This document shows positions 6,967 to 16,437 of a stretch of 64,000 nt of DNA, piece by piece (positions within the stretch are counted from its first letter, which is position 1; every line of letters starts with the position of its first letter). The stretch covers positions 176,001 to 240,000 of the forward strand of contig NZ_PDNI01000074.1 of NCBI RefSeq assembly GCF_002925845.1, read 5' to 3'. The position numbers were made by a program, and so were the translations under genes. The notes beneath the pieces were generated by a model. It made no database searches and had not been told where the DNA came from. It worked only from the letters and a program-made list of their open reading frames with translations. This DNA is from Roseovarius nitratireducens. GTDB taxonomy: Bacteria > Pseudomonadota > Alphaproteobacteria > Rhodobacterales > Rhodobacteraceae.

Positions 6967-7697
6967 CCGATTGGCAGGGCAAACGCTACTGGCTGATGGG
7001 GGCGAGCGAGGGGCTTGGCGCGGCGCTGGCGCACAAGCTGAGCGCGGCGGGGGCGGAGGTGATCGTGTCCGCCCGCAACGAGGCGCGGCTTGCGGAGCTT
7101 GTCGCCGCACTGCCGGGACGTGCGCGCGCCGTGCCGGTGGACGTGCGCGACGATGCGAGCGTGGCACAGGCGGCTGAAGCCGTGGGCGAGATCGACGGCC
7201 TGGTCTACCTGGCCGGGGTCTACTGGCCGATGCCCGCGACCGAATGGCGCGCGGAGGAGGCCACGGCGATGGCCGATGTGAACTTCACCGGCGCGGTGCG
7301 GGTTCTGGGCCATGTCGTGCCCGGCATGGTGGCGAAGGGCGCGGGGCACATCGTGCTGACCGGCTCGCTGTCGGGGTTTCGCGGCCTGCCCGGCGCCATC
7401 GGTTATGCGGCGTCGAAGGCCGGGGTGATGAGCCTCGCCGAATCGATGCGCGCCGATCTGTGGCGCAGTGGCGTGCGTGTGCAGCTTGCCAATCCCGGCT
7501 TTATCAGGACACGGCTCACCGACAAGAACGCGTTTCACATGCCGTTCATCATGTCGCCCGAGGCCGCCGCGCAGGAAATGTTCGAGCTGATGTGCGACGC
7601 GGGCGCCTTTCAGCGCCATTTTCCCCGGCTTTTCAGCTACGTGTTTCGCCTGTCGCGATTTTTGCCGGACGGGCTCTATTATCGCCTGTTTGCGTGA
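6963..7697 (+). CDS. Short-chain dehydrogenase/reductase (SDR)
   Basis: A 244-residue classical SDR: nucleotide-binding motif MGASEGLGAAL near residues 12-22, and catalytic Ser (135/137), Y148 and K152 in the YxxxK arrangement (GYAASKAG). Likely NAD(P)-dependent oxidoreduction of a lipid-like carbonyl or alcohol. Last gene of the five-gene operon (3104-7697), syntenic with RSP_1087 of R. sphaeroides. The C-terminal tail from about residue 216 is hydrophobic and aromatic, consistent with membrane association. Confidence 0.8.
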   Translation: MTDWQGKRYWLMGASEGLGAALAHKLSAAGAEVIVSARNEARLAELVAALPGRARAVPVDVRDDASVAQAAEAVGEIDGLVYLAGVYWPMPATEWRAEEATAMADVNFTGAVRVLGHVVPGMVAKGAGHIVLTGSLSGFRGLPGAIGYAASKAGVMSLAESMRADLWRSGVRVQLANPGFIRTRLTDKNAFHMPFIMSPEAAAQEMFELMCDAGAFQRHFPRLFSYVFRLSRFLPDGLYYRLFA

Positions 7698-7762
7698 GAT
7701 CAAGGAAAGGGTCTCTGCGCGCGGGCAAATGTGTGGCATGATCGTGCGCGAGGAGGCCACAC

Positions 7763-8089
7763 ATGCTGGACATCAGTGTTTACAAGATCGCTCAGATCGT
7801 TCTCATGGCGCGCGAGCTTGGCCGTGCCGAGGGCGAGTTGCGTGCCTTCATCGACCGGCTGAGCGAGGAGGAGCAGGCAAGCCTCGTCGCGGTCATGTGG
7901 ATCGGGCGCGGCAGCTTTGAGGCCGAGGAGATCGAGGAGGCCAAGCGCACCGCCTTTGAGGAGGCGACGACGCCTTGCGTCGATTACCTGATCGGCACGC
8001 CGCACCTGTCCGATCACCTCGAGAACGGGCTGGACGCGCTCGGCCTGTCGGCGGCGGAGGATGAGAACGACCTGATCCGCGGCGGCTAG
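7763..8089 (+). CDS. DUF3775 protein
   Basis: A 108-residue acidic protein that fits DUF3775: SVYKIAQIVLMARELGRAEG at the N-terminus and HLSDHLENGLDALG near the C-terminus. No catalytic motif, signal peptide or membrane helix is visible; function unknown. It has a weak ribosome site (GCGAGGAGG at 7748-7756) and stands alone between the SDR operon and the convergent cytochrome c gene. Confidence 0.7.
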   Translation: MLDISVYKIAQIVLMARELGRAEGELRAFIDRLSEEEQASLVAVMWIGRGSFEAEEIEEAKRTAFEEATTPCVDYLIGTPHLSDHLENGLDALGLSAAEDENDLIRGG

Positions 8090-8102
8090 CCGGGGGCTGC
8101 GC

Positions 8103-8507
8103 TCACCCCTCCTGGATGCTCTCAAGGTAGGCCATCAGGGCCGCGAGCGGGCGCGGTGTGGGCGTGAGCACCCCGTCGCCCACATCCACCGGCACTGTCT
8201 CGCCCTCCAGCAGCAGGCCGAATTCCGGCATGTCCTGCCCCGGCAGGCCGGTGCGGTCGTAGCCGTCGATCACCGACAGCACGTGACGGCGCGGGAAGGT
8301 GCCATCCTCGGAAAGCTGGGTCAGATCGGCGGGCGGCGGCGTCATCGCCGCGGCCCAGGGGCCGTCACCCTTGCCGGACGCGCCGTGGCACTGCGCGCAG
8401 TTCTCGGCATAGATCGCCGCGCCTTCGCCCGCATCGGGCATGGAAACCGCCTGCACGCAGGCGGCAACGCCCAGCACGGCGACAAGGAACAGGGGACGGG
8501 TCTGCAT
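8103..8507 (-). CDS. Small c-type cytochrome, exported
   Basis: A 134-residue protein with an N-terminal export signal ending in VAAC, which could be a lipobox, and one heme-attachment site CAQCH about 40 residues in. A class I cytochrome c fold with distal Met likely in DMPEFG. Probably periplasmic or lipid-anchored electron carrier. The start at 8507 has GAGG upstream; an in-frame ATG at 8531 adds eight residues. Partner unknown; no linked oxidase or dehydrogenase. Confidence 0.75.
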   Translation of the reverse strand: MQTRPLFLVAVLGVAACVQAVSMPDAGEGAAIYAENCAQCHGASGKGDGPWAAAMTPPPADLTQLSEDGTFPRRHVLSVIDGYDRTGLPGQDMPEFGLLLEGETVPVDVGDGVLTPTPRPLAALMAYLESIQEG

Positions 8508-8572
8508 CGGGGGCCTCATTCGCGTTTGCATTCGAGGCTATCCGCGTCGCCCGCGTGGCGCAATGGTCCCGA

Positions 8573-10147
8573 TCACGCGAGTTCGCCCGCCAGCGCCCGG
8601 TCGATCAGCGCCACCGTCTCTTCGATGCCATAGAGCGCGATGAATCCGCCGAAGCGCGGGCCCTGAGAGGCCCCCAAAAGCACCTCGTAGAGCGCCTTGA
8701 ACCAGTCGCGGAGCGGGTCGAACCGGTCGCGCCCCACGGCGTAGACGATTGATTGCAGCGCCTCGTCATCCGTGGGCCCGTCATAGGCTGCCAGTTGATC
8801 GCGCAGATCGGTCAGTGCCTCACGCTCCAGATCGGTGGGCGCGCGATAGACCTTGGTAGGGGCGACGAAATCCTCGTAATAGCGCACCGCCCCGCCCGCC
8901 GCGGCATCGAGATCGGGATGCGTCTCGGCGCTTGCCTCGGGCGCGTAGCGGCGGATGAAGCCCCAGAGCGTCTCCTTGTCATGGGCGGCGGAAACCGAGG
9001 CAAGGTTGAGCAGCATCGAGAAGGGCACCACCATCCGGCTCTCGGGCACGTCGCCGTTGTGGATGTGATGAACGGGGTTGGCCGCCCGCTGCGCCGCGTC
9101 CTGACCGGCATAGGCGCGCAATTGCTGGTGATACTCGTCCACCGCCTTGGGGATCACGTCGAAATGCAGCCGTTTGGCGGTCTTTGGCTTTTGATACATG
9201 AAATAGCTGAGGGACTCGGTCGAGGCATAGCGCAGCCATTCATCAATGCTGATGCCATTGCCGGAGGATTTCGAGATCTTCTGCCCGCTCTCGTCGAGGA
9301 ACAGCTCGTAGGTGAAATGCTCGGGCGGGCGCACGCCCAGCGCCCGGCAGATGCCGTCATAGATGGGCGTGTTGGTGGAATGGTCCTTGCCATACATCTC
9401 GAAGTCGACGCCCAGCGCCGCCCAGCGCGCGCCGAAATCGGGCTTCCACTGAAGCTTTACCCGGCCGCCGGTGACGGGAAGCGTCCATTCGCGCCCCTGC
9501 TCGTCGTCGAAGGTGATCTCGCCCCTGGCGCCGTCCACATGCTTCATCGGGACGTAGAGCACGCGCCCCGTCTCGGGGTGGATGGGCAGGAAAATCGAAT
9601 AGGTCTGCTGACGCTCCTCGCGCAAGGATTTGAGCATGATTTTCATGATGTCGTCATACGCTGAGGCGGCGCGCAACAGCACCTCGTCGAACTGCCCGGA
9701 GCGGTAGAATTCCGTGGCGCTGACGAATTCATACTCGAACCCGAACGTATCGAGGAACCGCCGCAGCATGGCGTTGTTGTGCGCGCCAAAGCTTTCGTGC
9801 GTGCCGAACGGGTCGGGCACGGATGTCAGCGGCTTTTGCAAGTGCTCGGCCAGCATTTCGCGATCGGGCACGTTGCCCGGCACCTTGCGCATCCCGTCGA
9901 GATCGTCGGAAAAGCAGATGAGCCGCGTGGGGATGTCGCTGATCGTCTCGAAGGCGCGGCGGATCATGGTGGTGCGCAGCACCTCGCCGAAGGTGCCGAT
10001 ATGCGGCAATCCGCTCGGGCCATAGCCGGTCTCGAACAGCACGTGCCCCTTTTCCGGCGGGGCCTTTTCATAGCGTTTGAGCACGCGGCGCGCCTCTTCA
10101 AAAGGCCACGCCTTCGAATTCATCGCCGCTTCGCGCAGATCGGACAT
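8573..10147 (-). CDS. lysS: Lysyl-tRNA synthetase, class I
   Basis: A 524-residue class I LysRS, the archaeal-type enzyme shared by many alphaproteobacteria, unrelated to the usual class II LysRS. The HIGH-like motif is HIGT (residues 49-52) and the KMSKS-like loop is KISKS. It charges tRNA-Lys in the cytoplasm. GGAG lies upstream of the ATG at 10147. Monocistronic by appearance, divergent from the TerB-like gene. High confidence because both signature motifs and length agree. Confidence 0.93.
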   Translation of the reverse strand: MSDLREAAMNSKAWPFEEARRVLKRYEKAPPEKGHVLFETGYGPSGLPHIGTFGEVLRTTMIRRAFETISDIPTRLICFSDDLDGMRKVPGNVPDREMLAEHLQKPLTSVPDPFGTHESFGAHNNAMLRRFLDTFGFEYEFVSATEFYRSGQFDEVLLRAASAYDDIMKIMLKSLREERQQTYSIFLPIHPETGRVLYVPMKHVDGARGEITFDDEQGREWTLPVTGGRVKLQWKPDFGARWAALGVDFEMYGKDHSTNTPIYDGICRALGVRPPEHFTYELFLDESGQKISKSSGNGISIDEWLRYASTESLSYFMYQKPKTAKRLHFDVIPKAVDEYHQQLRAYAGQDAAQRAANPVHHIHNGDVPESRMVVPFSMLLNLASVSAAHDKETLWGFIRRYAPEASAETHPDLDAAAGGAVRYYEDFVAPTKVYRAPTDLEREALTDLRDQLAAYDGPTDDEALQSIVYAVGRDRFDPLRDWFKALYEVLLGASQGPRFGGFIALYGIEETVALIDRALAGELA

Positions 10148-10265
10148 CGCTCAAACTCCGGTTTTGTCGCAGGCAATGGCCCGCGCGACCTTGCGGGTTC
10201 CTATTGCCGGGGCGCGAGACAGTCAATATTCTGCACCGCAACACGCGCCCCCTGAAAGGCCCCCC

Positions 10266-10691
10266 ATGTCAGACCAGATCCCACATTCGCTCTCGCCGCA
10301 GGATTGCCTCGTCGCCCTGATGATCGCGGTCTCTGCCTCCGACGAGAACATGCGAACCGCCGAACTCGTCAAGATCGAGAGCACGATCAACAACCTGCCC
10401 ATCTTTGCCAGCTACGATCTCGACCGGCTGCGCGTGATGTCGCAGACGGTGTTCGACCTCTTTTCGGTCGAGGACGGGCTTGACGCGCTGTTTGGTCTCA
10501 TGCGCGCCAACCTGCCCGAGGCGCTGAACGAGACCGCCTATGCGCTTGCCTGCGATGTGGCGGCGGCCGATGGCACGCTCAACGACCGTGAGTTGCGGCT
10601 GCTGGAGGAAATGCGCTACGAGCTCGATATCGACCGGCTGCACGCCGCCGCGATCGAGCGCGGCGCGCGCGCGCGCCACCTCACGATCTGA
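10266..10691 (+). CDS. TerB-like protein
   Basis: A 141-residue helical, acidic protein resembling the TerB/DjlA metal-binding helical domain: an early LMIAVSASDENM and a late acidic VAAADGTLNDRELRLLEEM, the duplicated A-D-G/E-L-x-E pattern typical of TerB. No signal peptide or membrane helix. The function of such stand-alone TerB proteins is unknown. The ATG at 10266 directly follows a C-rich run with little ribosome-site character. Confidence 0.65.
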   Translation: MSDQIPHSLSPQDCLVALMIAVSASDENMRTAELVKIESTINNLPIFASYDLDRLRVMSQTVFDLFSVEDGLDALFGLMRANLPEALNETAYALACDVAAADGTLNDRELRLLEEMRYELDIDRLHAAAIERGARARHLTI

Positions 10692-10772
10692 GTGCGGGAC
10701 GGCGATTGCCACTCGCGCCGCCACCGCAACGCGCCTATAACGTCAGGTGCCACAGCCTGGAGGGACGACGCC

Positions 10773-11561
10773 ATGACAGGAGAGCTTTCGCCCATCGACA
10801 AGGCCAAATTCGTCGCCGCCAAACGTTCGGTCGACTACATCGAGGACGGGATGCGCGTGGGGCTTGGCACCGGTTCTACCGCCGCGTGGATGGTGCGCTG
10901 CCTGGGCGAATTGGTGCGCGAGGACGGGCTCAAGATCAAGGGCGTGCCCACCTCCACCCGCACCGCCGAGCTTGCCCGCGAGATGGGCATCGAGGTCATC
11001 AGCCTCGACGAGGCGAAATGGCTGGACGTGACCATCGACGGCGCGGATGAGTTCGATGCCAATCTCAACCTGATCAAGGGCGGCGGCGGGGCGCTGTTGC
11101 AGGAAAAGATCGTCGCCACCGCCAGCGACCAGATGATCGTGATCGCCGATATCGGCAAGGAGGTCGAGCATCTCGGCGCCTTTCCGCTGCCGGTCGAGGT
11201 GATCCCGTTCGGCTGGCAGACCACGAAATCGTTGATCGAGGAGTTGCTCATCAACATGGACGTGCTCGGGCGCGACGCGTCACTGCGGATGAATGGCGAC
11301 CGCCCCTTCGTCACCGACGAGGGCAACTACATCGTCGATCTGCACCTTGCCCGCATCGGCCACCCGCACCGGCTTTCGATGGCGCTCAACCAGATGCCGG
11401 GGGTGGTCGAGAACGGCCTGTTCCTAGATATCTGCGACGTGGTGATTCTCGGCTTTGGCGATGGCCGGGTGGAAACGCGCGACATCAACGACGGCACCGT
11501 GGCCAAGGAGCGGATAGATTTCGTCGAGAGCGAGAATCTCTTCGCCGATCTCGACGATTGA
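10773..11561 (+). CDS. rpiA: Ribose-5-phosphate isomerase A
   Basis: A 262-residue RpiA interconverting ribose 5-phosphate and ribulose 5-phosphate in the pentose phosphate pathway. Motifs: GLGTGSTAAW (30-39), DGADEFD (89-95) and KGGGGALLQEK (102-112), which hold the phosphate-binding loop, catalytic Asp and base. The start at 10773 is preceded by GGAGGGA. It has good spacing before rbfA 48 bases downstream; the two may be cotranscribed. Confidence 0.93.
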   Translation: MTGELSPIDKAKFVAAKRSVDYIEDGMRVGLGTGSTAAWMVRCLGELVREDGLKIKGVPTSTRTAELAREMGIEVISLDEAKWLDVTIDGADEFDANLNLIKGGGGALLQEKIVATASDQMIVIADIGKEVEHLGAFPLPVEVIPFGWQTTKSLIEELLINMDVLGRDASLRMNGDRPFVTDEGNYIVDLHLARIGHPHRLSMALNQMPGVVENGLFLDICDVVILGFGDGRVETRDINDGTVAKERIDFVESENLFADLDD

Positions 11562-11609
11562 GCCCTGCCGCCGCTTGGCACGACCCGCGCGAAGGATTAG
11601 ATCGGCGCA

Positions 11610-12005
11610 ATGGCAAAGAACCGCACACATGACGGCCCCGGCCCCTCGCAGCGGCAGCTCCGCGTCGGCGAACTCGTTCGCCGCACGCTCTCGGAGGTGC
11701 TGATGCGCGGCGATATCCACGATCCCGAGCTCAACCGCCTGTCGATCACGGTGGGCGAGGTGCGCTGCTCGCCCGATCTCAAGATCGCCACGGCCTACGT
11801 GATGCCGCTGGGCGGCGAGGCGCAGGGCGAGGCAATCGAGTTCCTCGCACGCAACAAGGCCGAGCTGCGCCGCATCATCGGCCGCAAGGCGGGGCTCAAG
11901 TTTACCCCCGACCTGCGCTTTCGCCTCGACGAGACCTTTGACCAGATGGACGAGACGCGCCGGCTCTTCGAGGATGAAAAGGTGCGCCGGGATGTGGAGG
12001 GGTAG
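11610..12005 (+). CDS. rbfA: Ribosome-binding factor A
   Basis: A 131-residue RbfA, which binds the 30S precursor and helps 16S rRNA 5'-end maturation. The KH-like fold is indicated by [41 protein letters not shown] and the C-terminal [14 protein letters not shown]. In many genomes rbfA lies with truB; here truB is about 1 kb downstream, separated by a palindromic repeat and a secreted protein gene, which suggests that this segment was inserted between them. Confidence 0.9.
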   Translation: MAKNRTHDGPGPSQRQLRVGELVRRTLSEVLMRGDIHDPELNRLSITVGEVRCSPDLKIATAYVMPLGGEAQGEAIEFLARNKAELRRIIGRKAGLKFTPDLRFRLDETFDQMDETRRLFEDEKVRRDVEG

Positions 12006-12047
12006 GCCGGGATCCCCGAGCTTTCGCCGGACCTTGTGCATCCTCTT

Positions 12048-12213
12048 GCGCGGAATCAAGGCGTGCCTGCACGCCGCCGCGCAGCGCCCGACCGCCCCCC
12101 GGGCGGGCGCTATTCAAGGTCTAACTCCGGACAACCGCCGGAATATTTGGCACGATAAAGTGCGCCGCCTCACCGTCGCAGCGCCCCCCCGCGGTCGGGC
12201 GCTGCGCGGCTCT
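12048..12213 (+). repeat. Palindromic intergenic repeat, copy A
   Basis: The element begins GCGCGGAATCAAGG, has a 7-bp hairpin GGCGTGC-CT-GCACGCC (12060-12075), then a left arm at 12076-12095 whose exact inverse is the right arm at 12191-12210 (20 bp, perfect). The left arm can instead pair locally with GGGCGGGCGCT just after it. The 95-bp interior differs from copy B. Compared with copy B both arms lack the same base, so the arms covary. It covers the 5' end of the gene at 12160. Confidence 0.8.
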
Positions 12214-12957
12214 TCCCTCGCCATCCTGCTTTTCATTCTCGCCGCCCCTGCCGCTGCTGCGTCCTGCCGCGCGATCGAGGCCGAGGGCGCGGGCTACACG
12301 CTGTGCGAGGCCGACGCCGCGCGCGACGATATCCGCCTGTTTCTCAACGATCCCGGCAGCGATACGCTCCTCGGCAGCTTCGCCAATGTCGAGCGGCTGC
12401 TGGAGAATCAGGACAAGCGCCTCGCCTTCGCGATGAATGGCGGCATGTATCACCCCGACCGCCGTCCCGTCGGGCTCCATGTCGAGGCGGGGCGCAAGAT
12501 TGCCCCGCTCGTCACGCGCGCCGGACCCGGAAATTTCGGGATGCTGCCCAACGGCGTGTTCTGCCTGCGTGAGGACCGCGCCGAGGTGATCGAATCGCGC
12601 GAATTCGCCCGCGAGACCCCCGCCTGCCGCTTTGCCACCCAATCGGGGCCGATGCTGGTGATCGACGGTGCGCTGCACCCGCGCTTTATCGAGGACAGCG
12701 ACAGCCGCTTCATTCGCAACGGCGTCGGCACCTCCGCCGACGGGCGGCGCGCGTGGTTTCTCATCTCCGACGCGCCGGTAAATTTCCACCGCTTCGCCCG
12801 CGTCTTCCGCGACCATATCGGCGCGCGCCAAGCGCTCTATCTCGATGGCAAGGTGTCGCGGCTCCACGCGCCGGGGCTGAACCGCTCGGATCAGGGCCTC
12901 CTGCCGCTCGGCCCCATCCTCGGTGTCGTGGTTGACGAGGGGGTTCCGCTCGACTAG
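12160..12957 (+). CDS. Exported phosphodiester glycosidase-like protein (DUF2233)
   Basis: A 265-residue protein with an N-terminal signal segment (hydrophobic core [16 protein letters not shown]) and a DUF2233/NAGPA-type domain: [50 protein letters not shown] and [11 protein letters not shown]. The family includes the mannose-6-phosphate uncovering enzyme, hence phosphodiester glycosidase; the bacterial substrate is unknown. The start is uncertain: no ATG precedes the signal core, and I use GTG at 12160, inside repeat copy A, so the repeat's right arm encodes part of the signal peptide. No good ribosome site is visible. Confidence 0.7.
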   Translation: MRRLTVAAPPRGRALRGSSLAILLFILAAPAAAASCRAIEAEGAGYTLCEADAARDDIRLFLNDPGSDTLLGSFANVERLLENQDKRLAFAMNGGMYHPDRRPVGLHVEAGRKIAPLVTRAGPGNFGMLPNGVFCLREDRAEVIESREFARETPACRFATQSGPMLVIDGALHPRFIEDSDSRFIRNGVGTSADGRRAWFLISDAPVNFHRFARVFRDHIGARQALYLDGKVSRLHAPGLNRSDQGLLPLGPILGVVVDEGVPLD

Positions 12958-12997
12958 GCCCTTGCGCCTGATCGAGGGACAGGGACAGGACCGAAGG

Positions 12998-13903
12998 ATG
13001 GCACGAAAGCCCAAGGGCCGCGACATTTCCGGATGGCTGGTGGTGGACAAGCCCGCGGGGCTGACCTCCACCGCCGTGGTGAACAAGGTGAAATGGGCGC
13101 TCGATGCGAAGAAGGCGGGCCATGCCGGCACGCTCGACCCGGAGGCGACCGGCGTGCTCGCCATCGCGCTGGGCGAGGCGACCAAGACCGTCCCCTATAT
13201 CACCGACGCGCTCAAGGCCTATCGCTTTACCGTGCGGCTGGGGCAGGCCACCAATACCGACGACGCCGAGGGCGAGGTGACCGACGAGAGCGACGCGCGC
13301 CCTACGGACGCGCAGATCAAGGACTCGCTCGGTGCCTTTCTGGGCGAGATCATGCAGGTGCCGCCGCGCTTCTCGGCGGTCAAGATCGACGGTGAGCGCG
13401 CCTACAAGCGCGCCCGCGACGGCGAGGAGTTCGAGGTCGCGGCCCGACCGCTCTGGGTTGAGGAAATCGTGCTCGCCGACCGCCCCGATCCCGATCACGC
13501 CGTGATCGAGATGACCTGCGGCAAGGGCGGCTACGTGCGGTCCGTTGCCCGCGACCTGGGCCGCGCGCTGGGCTGTTTCGGCCACGTGGTGACGCTGCGC
13601 CGCACCTGGTCCGGCCCGTTCGATGCCGAGGACGGTGTCAGCATGGAGACCATAGAGGCGCTGGCGCGCGGACCCGATCTCGATGCGCATCTTCGTCCGC
13701 TCGAGGAGGGGCTCGCCGATCTGGCGATGGTCACCGCCACGCCAGAGGGCGCGGCGCGTCTGCGCAACGGCAATCCCGGCATGGTGATCGCCTCGGGTGT
13801 CGAGTATGGCGAGGAGTGCTGGGCCGCCGAGGACGGGCGCGCCATCGCCGTGGGCCGCTACAAGGCGGGCGAGCTGCACCCCTCGCGCGTGTTCAACCGA
13901 TGA
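12998..13903 (+). CDS. truB: tRNA pseudouridine(55) synthase TruB
   Basis: A 301-residue TruB that makes pseudouridine at position 55 of tRNA. Signature [13 protein letters not shown] (13-25) and [12 protein letters not shown] with the catalytic Asp at 47; later YxF-type tRNA-binding residues (AYKRAR) and a C-terminal PUA-like region. The ATG at 12998 is preceded by AGGGACAGGA. It overlaps the DUF1643 gene by ATGA (13900-13903). Confidence 0.93.
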   Translation: MARKPKGRDISGWLVVDKPAGLTSTAVVNKVKWALDAKKAGHAGTLDPEATGVLAIALGEATKTVPYITDALKAYRFTVRLGQATNTDDAEGEVTDESDARPTDAQIKDSLGAFLGEIMQVPPRFSAVKIDGERAYKRARDGEEFEVAARPLWVEEIVLADRPDPDHAVIEMTCGKGGYVRSVARDLGRALGCFGHVVTLRRTWSGPFDAEDGVSMETIEALARGPDLDAHLRPLEEGLADLAMVTATPEGAARLRNGNPGMVIASGVEYGEECWAAEDGRAIAVGRYKAGELHPSRVFNR

Positions 13904-14463
13904 CCGCCCCCGAGGACCGGCACGACCCCGGCGGCAAGGTGCGTTTGCGCCTGCCCGAGGGCGTGCGCGGCGAGGCCGGTTTTTCCCCGTGCGGACGCTA
14001 TCGCCAATCGCTCTCCCGCGACTGGACCGCGCCCGGAGAGGCGCCGCGCGCCGTTCTCTTCGTGGGCATGAACCCCTCGGTGGCGAGCGCCTCAGCCTCG
14101 GACCCCACCTGTCACCGCGAGCTGACCTTTGCCCGTGACTGGGGGTATACCCGCTATCTCAAGGGCAACGTGCTCGACTGGCGCGCTACCTCGCCGCGAG
14201 ACCTGCCCGCCGACCCGGGCGAGGCGTGCAGCCCGGCCAACATCCCCGCGCTGGTGGCAATGGCGCAGGAGGCCGAACTGGTGGTCATGGCCTATGGCCG
14301 CCTGCACCCCCGCTACGCGGGCACCGTGCGCGGCGCCGTCGCCGCGCTTGCCGCCACCGGGCGTCCGCTCAAATGCTTTGGCCTCAACAAGGACGGCTCG
14401 GCCAAGCATCCGCTCTACCTGCGCAAGGATGCAGCCCTTGCGGAGTTTCCGCTGCCTGGCTGA
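13900..14463 (+). CDS. DUF1643 protein
   Basis: A 187-residue DUF1643 protein, recognised by [51 protein letters not shown] and [18 protein letters not shown]. Conserved Asn, Asp and His residues suggest a nucleotide- or nucleic-acid-related enzyme, but function is unknown. Translationally coupled to truB, a pairing that hints at a link to RNA metabolism without proving it. No membrane segment. Confidence 0.8.
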   Translation: MTAPEDRHDPGGKVRLRLPEGVRGEAGFSPCGRYRQSLSRDWTAPGEAPRAVLFVGMNPSVASASASDPTCHRELTFARDWGYTRYLKGNVLDWRATSPRDLPADPGEACSPANIPALVAMAQEAELVVMAYGRLHPRYAGTVRGAVAALAATGRPLKCFGLNKDGSAKHPLYLRKDAALAEFPLPG

Positions 14464-14543
14464 CGGCGCGCAGGACCACGGCGTCCTGAGGGTGGGGCGC
14501 GTGGGCATGTCTGGCCTGGAGCCGTCATTCCCCTCCTGCCCCC

Positions 14544-14713
14544 GCGCGGAACAAGGCGTGCTTGCACGCCGCCGCGCGAGCGCCCGACCGCCCCATCGGG
14601 CGGGCGCTTCTGCAATGCTGCAAGTAGATGAAATATAATAAGTATATTGCACCATAAATCGCACAGCATTGGCCGAACTGCGCCCACCCGGCGGTCGGGC
14701 GCTCGCGCGGCTC
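14544..14713 (+). repeat. Palindromic intergenic repeat, copy B
   Basis: Same family and orientation as copy A at 12048. It begins GCGCGGAACAAGG, hairpin GGCGTGC-TT-GCACGCC (14555-14570), left arm 14571-14592 and right arm 14690-14711 forming a perfect 22-bp inverted repeat. The interior (14600-14680) is notably AT-rich for this genome and contains no evident gene. With the htrA terminator it fills the 365-bp gap between DUF1643 and the protease gene. Confidence 0.82.
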
Positions 14714-14780
14714 ATCGCCAAATGCCCGACGATCGCTGAAGGCCAGAACCGCCCCTGATGAACCGCACCGCCAAACGACA

Positions 14781-14805
14781 AAGGGCCCCGCGAGGCGGGG
14801 CCCTT
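14781..14805 (-). terminator. Rho-independent terminator after htrA-like gene
   Basis: Perfect 11-bp stem AAGGGCCCCGC with loop GAG (14781-14805); on the minus strand it is followed by a T-rich TTGTCGTTTG. It lies 24 bases past the protease stop codon. Confidence 0.7.
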
Positions 14806-14828
14806 CACCGGCGCGGGGAAATCCCCGG

Positions 14829-16289
14829 CTATTCCGCGATGTTGAGTGCGACGAAGCGCGGCTCGCCCGCGCGGCGCACCAAGAGCAGCAGCGACTTGCG
14901 CCCCGCTTCGCGCGCCTCGGCAATGCGCGCGTCGAGATCGGAGATGCTCGCGACCTTCTGCTGGCCTGCCTCGGTGATGGCGTCGCCCGCGCGCAGGCCC
15001 TTTTCGTAGGCTTCGGACATCTCGTCCACCTCGGTGACCACGAGCCCGGTGGCAGTTGCGTCCAGTTCGAGTTGCGCGCGCAGTTCGTCGTCGAGCGGCT
15101 TGAGCGTGAGGCCCATCATGGATTTCTCCTGCGGGGCCTCGGGCTTGCCGGGTTGCGCAACGGGGATCGACCCTTCGGCCACTTCGCGGCGGCCCAGCGT
15201 CACCTTGAGCGTCTTGGTCTTGCCGTCTCGAAAGACGACGACGCGCACGGTCTTGCCCACGGCGGTGTTGCCCACCTGCCGCACGAGGCCGCGGGTGTCC
15301 TCGACGTCACGACCATCGAAGCTGAGGATCACGTCGCCCGCCTGCATCCCGGCTTCGGCGGCGGGGCCTTCGGGCACGTCAGTCACCAGTGCGCCGGCGA
15401 CCTTTTCGAGGCCCATCGCCTCGGCCACGTCCTCGGTCACGTCCTGGATGCGAACGCCCAGCCAGCCGCGCCGCGTCTCGCCGTATTCCTTGAGCTGATC
15501 GACCACGCGCTTGACCACGTTCGACGCCATCGAGAAGCCGATCCCGATGGAGCCGCCGGTGGGGCTGAGAATCGCGGTGTTCACGCCGACCACGTCGCCC
15601 GCCATGTTGAAGAGCGGACCGCCCGAATTGCCGCGGTTGATCGCCGCGTCGGTCTGGATGTAATCGTCATAGGTGCCCGACAGCGCCCGGTTGCGCGCCG
15701 AGACGATCCCGGCAGAGAGCGAGAAGCCCTGTCCGAGCGGGTTGCCCATCGCCAGCACCCAATCGCCCACGCGGGCGGTGTCGCTATCGCCGAACTTGAC
15801 GAACGGGAGCGGCTTTTGGGGCTCTACCTTCAGGAGCGCGATGTCGGTCTTGGGATCGGTGCCGACCACCGTGGCCGAAAGTTTCTCGCCCGAGAAAAAC
15901 TCGATGTCGATCTCGTCGGCCTTGTCGATGACGTGGTTGTTAGTGACGACGTAGCCATCTTCGGAAATCACGAAGCCCGAGCCCAGTGCCGAAGATCGGC
16001 GCGGGCGGTCGCCCTCTGGCATCTGCTCGCGGAACCGCTCGAAGAAATCCTCGAACGGCGAACCCTCGGGCACCATCGGCAGGGGTCCGGTGCCTTGCTC
16101 GACCGTGGTCGAAGTGGTGATGTTGACCACGGCGGGGCTGATCTCGTCGGCCAGGTCGGCGAAAGTCTCGGGCAGGGCGCGCGCGGCGACCCCCTGCGCC
16201 AGCAGCAGCGCCACGGTCAGCGCCATGAGCCATACGGCCCGCACGGCCCCGGTTGTGGATCGCGTAGCGGCAATGTTCGGGTTGGTCAC
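14829..16289 (-). CDS. Do-like periplasmic serine endoprotease
   Basis: A 486-residue DegP/HtrA-type protease. Signal peptide with core WLMALTVALLLAQGVAARA (residues 20-38); trypsin-like domain with H119 (NNHV), D149 (KTDIALLKV) and S222 (RGNSGGPLF); two C-terminal PDZ domains (about 270-360 and 395-480). It degrades misfolded envelope proteins. The start is a GTG at 16289 with AGAGGAG eight bases upstream. Downstream in the same direction of DUF2065 and hflKC, a neighbourhood common in alphaproteobacteria, so membrane protein quality control is a shared theme. Confidence 0.9.
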   Translation of the reverse strand: MTNPNIAATRSTTGAVRAVWLMALTVALLLAQGVAARALPETFADLADEISPAVVNITTSTTVEQGTGPLPMVPEGSPFEDFFERFREQMPEGDRPRRSSALGSGFVISEDGYVVTNNHVIDKADEIDIEFFSGEKLSATVVGTDPKTDIALLKVEPQKPLPFVKFGDSDTARVGDWVLAMGNPLGQGFSLSAGIVSARNRALSGTYDDYIQTDAAINRGNSGGPLFNMAGDVVGVNTAILSPTGGSIGIGFSMASNVVKRVVDQLKEYGETRRGWLGVRIQDVTEDVAEAMGLEKVAGALVTDVPEGPAAEAGMQAGDVILSFDGRDVEDTRGLVRQVGNTAVGKTVRVVVFRDGKTKTLKVTLGRREVAEGSIPVAQPGKPEAPQEKSMMGLTLKPLDDELRAQLELDATATGLVVTEVDEMSEAYEKGLRAGDAITEAGQQKVASISDLDARIAEAREAGRKSLLLLVRRAGEPRFVALNIAE

Positions 16290-16437
16290 GCCAAAATCTC
16301 CTCTGGTTCATGTCGTCGGGATCGCGCGCGAAGGCCGCGCCGCTCCCGGTGGATGGATCAGATGTAAGTACGGTCGCCACTTTCGCCAAGGCTGTAACAT
16401 TCGATCACAGCGATGTGACCGTGCCCGCGCCGTGAAT

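Noticed and set aside
11938-12957. Start of the DUF2233 gene at 11938
   Set aside because: This would place the N-terminus inside rbfA and before a signal peptide, which must be near the start.
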